Part shown: positions 29,807 to 36,467 of the stretch, piece after piece | How positions within the stretch are numbered: position 1 is the first letter of the stretch | How the letters are laid out: each line of letters begins with the position of its first letter | Origin: Verrucomicrobiaceae bacterium | GTDB taxonomy: Bacteria; Verrucomicrobiota; Verrucomicrobiia; Verrucomicrobiales; DEV007 | Assembly (NCBI GenBank): GCA_012719225.1 | Contig: JAAYAT010000103.1 | Location: 1 to 36,467, forward strand | DNA length: 36,467 bases | Direction of reading: 5' to 3' | Notes under the pieces: model-generated | What the model was told of the DNA's origin: nothing | The model's input: the letters and a program-made list of their open reading frames with translations, nothing else | Database searches by the model: none | Program-made: the position numbers and the translations under genes

Positions 29807-31924
29807 ATGTCACACACGGTCCACCCCTTTCTCGCGAACGAATTTCACATCCGCTGGTCCCGGCTTGTCCCCGAGGCGGTCGAACCCGACATCCGCGCCG
29901 CCCTCATGCGGGCGCAGGAGCACATCGACCACCTCACCGCTCCCTTCGATGTCTCGGAGCTCACCTTTGACAACACCCTCCTTGCCCTGGAACTCGCCAC
30001 CGAGGAACTCTCCATGGCCTGGGGCCGTGTCGGCCATCTCGATTCCGTGCGCAACAGCGAAGCCCTGCGGACCGCCCAAAATGTGATGCTGCCCGAGGTG
30101 ACGCAGTTCTTTTCCCGCATCCCTCTCAACGCCGCGCTCTGGAGCCGGATCAAGGCCTATTCGCTGAGCGACGAGGCGAAAGCCCTCACCGGAGTGCGAA
30201 AACGTTTTCTCGAGGAGACGGTGAAAGACTTCGTCAGCAGCGGGGCCGATCTTCCCGAGGACAAAAAAACGCGGCTGGAGGAAGTGCAGTCCGAACTCGC
30301 CCGCATCACCCAGAAATTTTCCGAAAATGTCCTCGATTCCACCAACGCCTGGGAGTTGATCCTCGAGGATGACACCCGCCTCGCGGGCCTGCCCGAGACC
30401 TCCCTCGCGGTGCTCCGCAGCGAGGCCGCCGCAAAAGATCTCGGCAGCGAGGACGCTCCCGTCTATCGCATCACCCTGAAAGCCCCGGTTTACTTTCCCG
30501 TGCTCGAATACGCCGAAGACGCCAGCCTGCGCGAAGAAGTGTGGCGCGGCAGCATCACCGTGGGACGGGGGGACACCTACGACAACACCGAGCTCATCTG
30601 GGAGATCCTGAGGCTGCGTCACGAGCAGGCCGGTCTCCTCGGCAAAGCCCACTTCGCCGACCAGGTTCTCGAAGAGCGCATGGCCGGCACCGGCGAAGCC
30701 GCCCTCCACTTTGTCGAGAATCTCGCCGAGCGGACCAAACCCTATTTTGCCCGCGATATCGCGGAACTGGAAACCTTCCGCCGCCGACACGAACCGGAAT
30801 GGTCCGGGAAGTTCGAACCTTGGGACGTCGCCTACTGGGCGGAAAAACTGCGCAAAGAGAACTACGCTTTCGACGAGGAGGAGCTGCGCCCCTACTTCGC
30901 GATCGGCAATGTCATCGAGGGCATGTTCCGCCTCACCGAGAAAATCTTCGGATTCCTCATCGTCGAAGCCAACACCGGCTATGCCAAACCGGGCGAAACG
31001 CCGGACGGCGACGGCGTCGAAGTCTGGCACCCCGACGTGAAATTCTACGAATTGCGTGACGCGGCGAGCGGAGAACACCTCGGCTCTTTCTACGCCGACT
31101 GGCATCCCCGAGAAGAAAAACGCGGCGGCGCCTGGATGAATTACCTGCGGACCGGTTCGCCCGCGATCGAGGGACAGCCGCGCGAACCCCATCTCGGGCT
31201 CATTTGCGGCAACCTCACCCCCTCGTCCAAAGACCGGCCCGCCCTCCTCACCCATCGCGAAGTCGAGACGATCTTCCACGAGTTCGGTCACCTCCTCCAT
31301 CACCTCCTCGGCGAGGTCGAAATCAAGTCCCTCAACGGCGTCAAAGTGGTCTGGGATTTTGTCGAACTGCCCTCGCAGATCATGGAGAATTTCTGCTGGT
31401 CGCGGGTCAGCCTCGACTTCTTTGCGAAGCACTACGAAACCGGCGAACCCATTCCCGAAGCGCTTTTCCAGAAAATGATCGGAGCGCGGAATTTCCAATC
31501 CGCCATGGTCATGATGCGCCAGCTCGCCTTCGGCAAGATGGACCTCGACCTCCACATCAAGCACTATCAAAAACCCGAAAACGGCGATCTCGACCAACTG
31601 GTGCGCGACATCCTGGAGGGCTACACCATGCCCCTCGCGACCCATCCGCCGACGATGGCACGCCGCTTCACCCACCTTTTCGCCAGTTCGACAGGGTACG
31701 CGGCCGGCTATTATTCCTACAAATGGGCCGAAGTGCTCGACGCCGACGCCTTCACCCGGTTCGCCGGAGCCGGGGTCATCAGTCCCGAGATCGGGCGCGA
31801 GTTCCGCGAGAAAATTCTCAGCCGCGGCAACTCCGTCGAAGCCGCCGAACTCTTCCGCGATTTCATGGGCCGCGATCCCGAGCTGAACGCGCTGCTGGAG
31901 AGATCCGGACTGGTGACCGACTGA
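29807..31924 (+). CDS. prlC: M3 family metallopeptidase (oligopeptidase A-like)
   Basis: A 705-residue cytoplasmic zinc oligopeptidase that degrades short peptides, including cleaved signal peptides in E. coli. The zinc motif is H491-E-F-G-H495 in [18 protein letters not shown], with the third ligand expected in [12 protein letters not shown]. The C-terminal [38 protein letters not shown] is typical of M3A enzymes, whose Tyr residues bind substrate. Length and motifs match OpdA/PrlC (about 680 residues). The start ATG at 29807 ([17 protein letters not shown]) matches the family N-terminus. It has no operon partner; the upstream gap is about 100 bp. Confidence 0.94.
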   Translation: MSHTVHPFLANEFHIRWSRLVPEAVEPDIRAALMRAQEHIDHLTAPFDVSELTFDNTLLALELATEELSMAWGRVGHLDSVRNSEALRTAQNVMLPEVTQFFSRIPLNAALWSRIKAYSLSDEAKALTGVRKRFLEETVKDFVSSGADLPEDKKTRLEEVQSELARITQKFSENVLDSTNAWELILEDDTRLAGLPETSLAVLRSEAAAKDLGSEDAPVYRITLKAPVYFPVLEYAEDASLREEVWRGSITVGRGDTYDNTELIWEILRLRHEQAGLLGKAHFADQVLEERMAGTGEAALHFVENLAERTKPYFARDIAELETFRRRHEPEWSGKFEPWDVAYWAEKLRKENYAFDEEELRPYFAIGNVIEGMFRLTEKIFGFLIVEANTGYAKPGETPDGDGVEVWHPDVKFYELRDAASGEHLGSFYADWHPREEKRGGAWMNYLRTGSPAIEGQPREPHLGLICGNLTPSSKDRPALLTHREVETIFHEFGHLLHHLLGEVEIKSLNGVKVVWDFVELPSQIMENFCWSRVSLDFFAKHYETGEPIPEALFQKMIGARNFQSAMVMMRQLAFGKMDLDLHIKHYQKPENGDLDQLVRDILEGYTMPLATHPPTMARRFTHLFASSTGYAAGYYSYKWAEVLDADAFTRFAGAGVISPEIGREFREKILSRGNSVEAAELFRDFMGRDPELNALLERSGLVTD

Positions 31925-32060
31925 GGAATCCCAAGGAAAGAAGGTGCCATGATCTTCGTCGACCATGCCATGACCAGAACAAGCTGATGACAACGGAAGG
32001 ATGCCTTAGCTCAACAGCAAAAAAGCTACCCGCTAAACAGCTCCTGTGGTATCTCTGGTA

Positions 32061-32987
32061 ATGCGCCCCCTTTCCACCCTCGCCGTCGTCGGGTCGGGCT
32101 CCGTCGGGTCCTACTATGGTGCCAGACTCGCCCTCCACGGCGAGGTCGAGGTCTCCTTCCTGATGCGACGCGATCTCGAGGCGGTGCGGGAAAAAGGACT
32201 CCGGGTTCGCAGCATCGCGGGCGACTTTCAACTCGACCCGGTCCGGGCCTTCGCCACGACGGAGGAAATCGGCCCCGTCGATCTCGTCCTCATCGCTCTA
32301 AAAACCACCGCCAACGACGCCCTCGGCGCACTCCTCGCCCCGCTCCTCAAACCCGACACGATCCTCCTCACCCTGCAGAACGGACTCGGCAACGAGGCCT
32401 TCCTTCACGCCGCTTTTCCGGCGCAGCCGGTCCTCGGCGGGCTTTGTTTTGTCTGCATCAATCGAGGGGAACCCGGCGTGATTCATCACCTCGCCCACGG
32501 TCGCGTCGAAATGGGCGAATTCACTCCGACCGGAACGGTGGATTCCGTCGCCGCCCTTTTCACCGGGGCCGGACTCGACTGCCACGTCCTTCCCGACCTC
32601 GGTCTGGCCCGCTGGCGCAAGCTGATCTGGAACGTGCCCTTCAACGGACTCTCCATCGCCGCCGGCGGGCTCGACACCCGCCGGATCCTCGCTGTTCCCG
32701 CCCTGCTCGAACGCACCCGCGCGCTCATGCACGAGATCATCGCCATCGCCGCCGCTCTCGGGCACGAGATCGACCCCGCCTTTGCCGAGAGCAACATCCG
32801 GGGCACCCGGGAGATGGGGCCCTATCAGCCCTCCAGCCTGATCGACTTCCTCGCGGGCAACGCCGTCGAGGTGGAGGCCATCTGGGGCGAACCGCTCCGT
32901 CAAGCCCTCGCGCACGATGTCTCCGCGCCCGAACTCACGAAGCTCTACCACGAGATTCGCCGGGCCACGGGGACCGGCGAATCCTGA
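32061..32987 (+). CDS. panE: 2-dehydropantoate 2-reductase (ketopantoate reductase family)
   Basis: NADPH-dependent reduction of ketopantoate to pantoate for pantothenate and CoA synthesis. The ATG at 32061 gives 308 residues; a GTG at 32046 would add five. The Rossmann start is LAVVGSGSVGSYYGARLA. Catalytic Lys is K187 in RWRKLIWNVPFNGLSIAAGG. The C-terminal helical domain has PYQPSSLIDFLAGNAVEVEAIWGE, with the Ser that contacts substrate. ALKTTAND and TLQNGLGNE are further family landmarks. Some relatives act on other 2-keto acids, so the substrate is likely but not certain. It converges on the FKBP gene, with three bases between the stop codons. Confidence 0.92.
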   Translation: MRPLSTLAVVGSGSVGSYYGARLALHGEVEVSFLMRRDLEAVREKGLRVRSIAGDFQLDPVRAFATTEEIGPVDLVLIALKTTANDALGALLAPLLKPDTILLTLQNGLGNEAFLHAAFPAQPVLGGLCFVCINRGEPGVIHHLAHGRVEMGEFTPTGTVDSVAALFTGAGLDCHVLPDLGLARWRKLIWNVPFNGLSIAAGGLDTRRILAVPALLERTRALMHEIIAIAAALGHEIDPAFAESNIRGTREMGPYQPSSLIDFLAGNAVEVEAIWGEPLRQALAHDVSAPELTKLYHEIRRATGTGES

Positions 32988-32990
32988 GCC

Positions 32991-33701
32991 TTACTCGGAA
33001 CCCGAAATCTCGAGGAGTTCGACTTCGAAAACGAGGGCGCTGTAGGGCTTGATGTGCGGCCCGGTGCTGCGCTCTCCGTAGGCGAGGTCGTAGGGGATGA
33101 AAAATTTGTATTTCGCGCCCTTGGGCATCAGTTGGACCCCCTCGGTCCAGCCGGGGATGACGCGATTGAGCGGGAAGGAGGTGGGTTCCCCGCGCTCGAC
33201 GCTGCTGTCGAAGACGGTCCCATCGATGAGGGTGCCGTGGTAGTGTACCGTGACTTCGTCGGTGGCCTTGGGCTTGGGACCGTCACCGGCAGTGATGACT
33301 TGGTACTGCAGCCCGCTCGCGGTGGTTTTGATGCCCTCCTTCTTCGCGTTTTCGGCGAGGAAAGCCTCACCAGCTTCGAGGTTGGCCTTGTCCTCGCCGG
33401 TCGCGTTCTTGGCGTCCATCGCTTTTTGATTTTCCGCGAAGGCGGCGGCCACTTCGTCCTCGCTGAGGAGAGGCTCGCCCCCGTCGGCGATCTGTTGGAA
33501 AGCGCTCGAGAATTGCCCGAAGTCGATCTCGATGCCGCGCTCCTTGAGCTGGCGGGAAATCATGAGTCCGTAGGCGTAGCTAATCCGTTCGGTCAGGGAT
33601 TCCGGCTTTTTCGCCTCTTCGGCGTGTGTCTGATCGGTCATAAATAGAGTCGAACACGCGAGGAGAGAACACGCGATCCAGGGGCTGAGGGACTTTTGCA
33701 T
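32991..33701 (-). CDS. FKBP-type peptidyl-prolyl cis-trans isomerase (Mip/FkpA-like), exported
   Basis: A periplasmic prolyl isomerase and folding helper. From the ATG at 33701 the product is 236 residues. The signal sequence is MQKSLSPWIACSLLACSTLFMTDQTHA, cleaved either before EE or at the Cys of SLLAC as a lipoprotein. Residues about 35-125 form the helical dimerisation domain of Mip/FkpA proteins (SYAYGLMISRQLKERGIEIDFGQFSSAFQQ, then the K-rich AFLAENAKKEGIKTTASGLQYQVI). The FKBP domain follows: VTVHYHGTLIDGTVFDSSVERGEPTSFPLNRVIPGWTEGVQLMPKGAKYKFFIPYDLAYGERS. The usual GxxP active-site residues (Y, F, D, V, I, W) are present. A longer frame to 33803 lacks a signal-like start. Confidence 0.94.
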   Translation of the reverse strand: MQKSLSPWIACSLLACSTLFMTDQTHAEEAKKPESLTERISYAYGLMISRQLKERGIEIDFGQFSSAFQQIADGGEPLLSEDEVAAAFAENQKAMDAKNATGEDKANLEAGEAFLAENAKKEGIKTTASGLQYQVITAGDGPKPKATDEVTVHYHGTLIDGTVFDSSVERGEPTSFPLNRVIPGWTEGVQLMPKGAKYKFFIPYDLAYGERSTGPHIKPYSALVFEVELLEISGSE

Positions 33702-34010
33702 AAGGAAAAGGAGGGGCTGGGTTTGGAGGCGGGAGAGCGCCTTTCCGTCTGTCGGAACCGACCACCGCGACGGCGAGCCTAAACCAAAATGCAAAAGGTT
33801 CAAGGCAGGTGCGCCCTAATAAATCCACCGCATCTCCGTTACGGAATCCGGGACCGCAGACCGCTGAGGTCGGAATCTCGAGTGACCCCTGTCCCCTGGA
33901 AGGGATAAAATTTTAAAATAATTCCGACTCAACCCCGTCAAACACGGGTGGATTTCAAAATTTCTTTCATATTATTTGAAAATCTTTAAGAGAGCTTTAT
34001 TTTCTTGGAT
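33702..34010. other. Intergenic region between divergent FKBP and amidase genes
   Basis: About 310 bases with no convincing gene; the open frames on either strand are Pro/Arg-rich noise. The last 110 bases are markedly AT-rich (TAAAATTTTAAAATAA near 33907, then a TTGAAA at 33976-33981), which suits a promoter for the amidase operon. Short hairpins are visible: CCGT/ACGG near 33938-33951 and CCCCTG/GGGG-like pairing near 33893. No named site was recognised. Confidence 0.4.
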
Positions 34011-34613
34011 ATGCACGCGTTTCGCCAACTCCGTTTTTCCGGCCTTCTCCTCGCCGTCCTCTTCGCGACGACGGGCTCCGCTTTCGCCTTCCGGACCGTG
34101 ATCATCGATCCGGGGCACGGCGGGAGAGACCTCGGGGCGGCCGATTCCTACGTCTACGAAAAGCACATCAATCTCGATGTCGCCCGTCGGCTCGAACGCA
34201 GCCTCAAGGAAGCCGGCTTCAAGACCATCATGACGCGGACCCGCGACGAGTTCATCGCCCTTTCAGAACGCTCCTCCATCGCCAACCGGCACCGCAACGC
34301 GATCTTCGTCAGCGTGCATTTCAACTCCAGCTACCGCACCGCCGCCCTCGGCATCGAGACGTTTTACCGCAGTTCCAACTCGGAAAAACTCGCCAAACTG
34401 GTGCAGCGCGAACTCATCAAAAACGTCAAGGCCACCGACCGGGGCGTGAAAACCGCGAACTTCTCCGTGCTGCGCAACACCAAACACCCCGCCGTTCTCG
34501 TCGAAGGCGGATTCATCAGCAACAAGGACGAACGCGCCGCGATGACCGATCCGCTCTACCGCCAGATCGTCGCCGACAGCATCGCGCGGGGCATCGTGCA
34601 GTTCAGCCGCTGA
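34011..34613 (+). CDS. N-acetylmuramoyl-L-alanine amidase (Amidase_3)
   Basis: A zinc amidase that cuts the bond between N-acetylmuramic acid and the stem peptide, exported to act on the cell wall. The 200-residue protein has a signal peptide (MHAFRQLRFSGLLLAVLFATTGSAFA) and then the Amidase_3 domain alone: VIIDPGHGGRDLGA (zinc His), YEKHINLDVARRLE (zinc Glu), FVSVHFNSS (zinc His) and HPAVLVEGGFISN (catalytic Glu). There is no SPOR, AMIN or LysM domain, so targeting must come from elsewhere. A TTG two codons upstream is an alternative start. The downstream gene begins 21 bp later, so an operon with nnr is likely. Confidence 0.93.
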   Translation: MHAFRQLRFSGLLLAVLFATTGSAFAFRTVIIDPGHGGRDLGAADSYVYEKHINLDVARRLERSLKEAGFKTIMTRTRDEFIALSERSSIANRHRNAIFVSVHFNSSYRTAALGIETFYRSSNSEKLAKLVQRELIKNVKATDRGVKTANFSVLRNTKHPAVLVEGGFISNKDERAAMTDPLYRQIVADSIARGIVQFSR

Positions 34614-34634
34614 AGTCCCCCGCCCCGACCGGAC

Positions 34635-36110
34635 ATGCTCGTCACCTGCGAAGAAATGTCCGCCGCCGAGCGACGCCTCTTTTCCACCGGCGTCGCTCCC
34701 GAACCCTACATGGAGGAAGCGGGACGCCGCTGCGCCGAGGCGGTCCTCGACTTTTTTCCCGAACCGGCCACTGCCGAGGTCTTCTGCGGCAAGGGCAACA
34801 ACGGCGGCGACGCCCTCGTCGTGGCGCGCCACTTGAAAACGCGGGGCTGGCGCGTCACCCTCCGTTTTACCGGCCCCGCGGACGATCTCGCGGAACTCCC
34901 CGCGAAAAAGTTGGCGGAATTCCTCGCCGTCCCGGATCCTCCCGGCGACCGGGCCGGACGACGCCTTGTCCTCCTCGACGGAATCCTCGGTATCGGGGCC
35001 AAGGGAGCGCTCCGGGGAGCCGCCCGCGACCTCGTCGGGCGCATCAACCAACTGCGTCGTGACGCCTTCGCGACCTGCTTCGCGATCGACATTCCCTCGG
35101 GACTGGACGCGGACACCGGGATTCCCCACGAAGGAGCGGTGGTGGCCGACCACACCCTCTCGATCACGGCGGCAAAAACGGGGTTCGCGGCGGACGGCGC
35201 GGTGAACCATGTCGGACGGCTCGTCGAGATTCCCCTCGCGATCCCGGTTACCGAGGGCGATCCCTCGCGCGCCTTCCTTTTCCCCTCGATCCTGCGACCG
35301 CGGCTGCCACGGCGTCCTTTCGACACCCACAAGGGGATGGCGGGCCGGGTCGCGATTCTGGCCGGTTCCCGCGGTCTCAGCGGAGCGGCGGTGCTCACCG
35401 CCCTCGGAGCCTCCCGCGCCGGCGCGGGCCTCGTCACCGTCTCCGTGCCCGAGGCGCTCCACCCCCTCATCGCGAGCCGATGTCCTCCCGAGGTCATGGT
35501 CCGCCCCTTCGCCCATCCTCGCGAACTCGTCGATCTCCCCGGCGATGTCCTCGCCATCGGCCCCGGTCTCGGCCCCGCGATCCCGCCGGAACTCCTCGAC
35601 CGGATCTACCATGACCCCCGCCCCGTCGTCGTCGACGCCGACGCCCTCAATACCCTCGCGGAAGACCGGGACCGCCTCTCCTCGCTACCGGCGAACCGCC
35701 TCCTCACCCCCCATCCCGGCGAGATAAAGCGACTCGTCGGCGAGGCCGCTTTCCCCGACCGCAGCACCCTCGCCCGGACCATGGCTGAAACTTGGGGGGT
35801 GACACTGCTTTTCAAAGGAGCCCGCACTCTCGTCGCTTCGCCGGACCACCCCCTCGAATACAACACTACCGGCCATCCCGGCATGGCCAGCGGTGGCATG
35901 GGCGACGTCCTCACCGGAGTCACCGCCGCGCTCATCGCCCAGGGAGTGAAAATTCACGACGCCGCCTGCCTCGGGAGTTGGCTCCTCGGCCGCGCCGCCG
36001 AGATCGCGGTGCAAAGAAACGGCATCGCGCCCGAGTCGCTCGACGCCGTCCGGGTGGCGGAACACCTCGGCGCCGCCCTGCTCGCCCTGCAAACGCCTGG
36101 CTCGCCCTGA
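34635..36110 (+). CDS. nnr: Bifunctional NAD(P)HX epimerase / ADP-dependent dehydratase
   Basis: Repairs hydrated NADH and NADPH: the N-terminal YjeF_N domain epimerises the S and R forms and the C-terminal carbohydrate-kinase-like domain removes water using ADP. The protein is 491 residues, normal for the fusion. Epimerase motifs are PYMEEAGRRCAEAVLDFF, GKGNNGGDALVVARHL near residue 55, DGILGIGAKGALRGA and FAIDIPSGLDADTG. Dehydratase motifs are HKGMAGRVAILAGSRGLSGAAVLTALGASRAGAGLVTV, LLTPHPGEIKRLVG and GMASGGMGDVLTGVTAALIAQG near residue 420, with the catalytic Asp in GGMGD. It is often next to unrelated housekeeping genes; here it follows the amidase by 21 bp. Confidence 0.96.
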   Translation: MLVTCEEMSAAERRLFSTGVAPEPYMEEAGRRCAEAVLDFFPEPATAEVFCGKGNNGGDALVVARHLKTRGWRVTLRFTGPADDLAELPAKKLAEFLAVPDPPGDRAGRRLVLLDGILGIGAKGALRGAARDLVGRINQLRRDAFATCFAIDIPSGLDADTGIPHEGAVVADHTLSITAAKTGFAADGAVNHVGRLVEIPLAIPVTEGDPSRAFLFPSILRPRLPRRPFDTHKGMAGRVAILAGSRGLSGAAVLTALGASRAGAGLVTVSVPEALHPLIASRCPPEVMVRPFAHPRELVDLPGDVLAIGPGLGPAIPPELLDRIYHDPRPVVVDADALNTLAEDRDRLSSLPANRLLTPHPGEIKRLVGEAAFPDRSTLARTMAETWGVTLLFKGARTLVASPDHPLEYNTTGHPGMASGGMGDVLTGVTAALIAQGVKIHDAACLGSWLLGRAAEIAVQRNGIAPESLDAVRVAEHLGAALLALQTPGSP

Positions 36111-36134
36111 GTGGAAACGAGGAGAAGGAAGGCA

Positions 36135-36341
36135 TCACGGCGCACTGAGCAACAAACACAAAAACAAAGCGCACGCGAAGAGGACGCACCGATACCCCCA
36201 CCGGTAAAATGGTCGCCTGGCCTCAGGAATCGCCGCACCGCCGAACGTGCGAAAACGCCGCTGTCGATAAAGCGGCAGCTTTGCATACAGAATCAAGGCG
36301 ATGCCAAAAACGGAACCAAACACGCCCAGCGCATAGGACCA
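36135..36341 (-). pseudogene. Membrane-protein remnant abutting the IS256-type element
   Basis: On the minus strand an ORF ends at 36135. The 62 codons from a GTG at 36323 read as a two-segment membrane protein: a hydrophobic stretch (SVFGIALILYAKLPLY), a basic loop (RQRRFRTFGGAAIPEARRPFYRW) and a second hydrophobic stretch (CVLFACALFLCLLL). The frame stays open upstream of the GTG, and ATWSYALG continues the first hydrophobic segment until the probable insertion-sequence end near 36341. So the gene probably began further upstream and lost its 5' part. Alternatively it is a small intact gene starting at the GTG. I do not recognise the family. Confidence 0.45.
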
Positions 36342-36467
36342 GGTTGCGCAAATTTTATTCTGTAAATTCGGCGATTAGGTTTGGGGAGGATCGGTGAGGT
36401 TCATGTTGAGGTAAACTTTTGATGTTGCCCATTCGTTTGAGATCTCGCAGAGCAGGGCAGTGACGAG
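36342..36467 (-). mobile_element. End of an IS256-family insertion sequence (partial, runs off the window)
   Basis: The transposase 3' end is followed by TTTACAGAATAAAATTTGCG on the minus strand, resembling the AT-rich TTTACA-type terminal repeats of IS256-family elements. The outer boundary is placed near 36342 by inference only; the other end lies beyond the window, so target-site duplication cannot be checked. Confidence 0.5.
36375..36467 (-). CDS. IS256-family (mutator-type) transposase, C-terminal end only
   Basis: The last 30 codons of a gene that enters from the right edge, stopping at TAA (36375-36377). LVTALLCEISNEWATSKVYL matches the conserved end of IS256-family DDE transposases, typically L.GA.L.E...EW...RRY followed by a short variable tail. 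Catalytic residues lie outside the window, so it cannot be judged whether the transposase is intact. Confidence 0.65.
   Translation of the reverse strand, partial: LVTALLCEISNEWATSKVYLNMNLTDPPQT

Noticed and set aside
29810-31993. 727-codon minus-strand frame opposite the M3 peptidase
   Set aside because: Exact shadow of the HExxH-bearing peptidase gene, with no signal sequence or family motif.
32006-32060. tRNA-like stretch (TTAGCTCAA and an AGCT dyad) before panE
   Set aside because: No acceptor stem, anticodon arm or T-loop consensus can be assembled.
34263-35612. 449-codon minus-strand frame opposite the amidase and nnr
   Set aside because: Spans two genes with clear motifs on the plus strand and has shadow composition.
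1-36467. CRISPR arrays, prophage or complete defence operons
   Set aside because: No regularly spaced direct repeats, cas, capsid, terminase or restriction-modification genes are present; only isolated Uma2 and DUF3800 genes hint at accessory functions.

Overview
The window looks like chromosomal DNA of a GC-rich (roughly 60-65% by eye) member of the Verrucomicrobiota. The pointers are an exosortase-associated TIGR04073-type protein, a large protein with a GreA/GreB module at its C-terminus, a tail-anchored Pro/Ala-rich protein with a VPLKKETVRISL start, a secreted sulfatase, a GYF_2-domain protein and several lineage-type palindromic intergenic repeats. This assignment is inferred from gene content; no rRNA or tRNA gene was found.

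Layout. 1-480: left edge with a doubtful gene tail and a palindrome. 483-6960, minus strand: aconitase, a Uma2-type nuclease-fold protein, a PrxQ-like peroxiredoxin with a clear terminator, a one-TM unknown and a signal-peptide sulfatase. 7140-8104: a compact predicted three-way-junction element and a DUF3800 gene. 8105-10840, plus strand: CPBP membrane protease and ComF phosphoribosyltransferase (ATGA overlap), then accD. 10850-13984: divergent pyrD and glutamine-dependent nadE. 14078-17744: a Wzc-like protein whose nucleotide-binding motifs are decayed, convergent with a TonB-dependent receptor. 17826-18544: a run of three very small ORFs (ATGA coupling, good ribosome binding site). 18520-20472: a secreted protein with what looks like an inactive Lon-type proteolytic fold. 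20672-23739: GYF_2/PH protein, single cyclic-nucleotide-binding domain protein, Hsp33-like chaperone overlapping a Mini-RNase III-like gene, and a lipoprotein. 23747-23867: hairpin repeat. 23939-25783: the GreA-module gene cut in two by one in-frame TAG. 25876-28468: TIGR04073 gene, M20 peptidase, Pro/Ala-rich tail-anchored protein. 28729-32987: thioredoxin, DUF6580-type membrane protein, M3 oligopeptidase, ketopantoate reductase. 32991-36110: FKBP isomerase, cell-wall amidase and bifunctional NAD(P)HX repair enzyme. 36135-36467: a membrane-protein remnant abutting the 3' end of an IS256-family transposase.

How it fits together. Most genes are housekeeping: TCA cycle, fatty acid, pyrimidine, NAD and pantothenate synthesis, NAD(P)H repair, redox and folding (PrxQ, thioredoxin, Hsp33, FKBP), peptide turnover and cell-wall hydrolysis. 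Operons are short (one to three genes) and strands alternate often. The points most worth following are the two enzyme-derived proteins that have lost their catalytic motifs (Lon-like and Wzc-like), the small-ORF cassette at 17.8-18.5 kb, the amber-split GreA-module gene, and the structured or palindromic non-coding elements, one of which lies inside pyrD.
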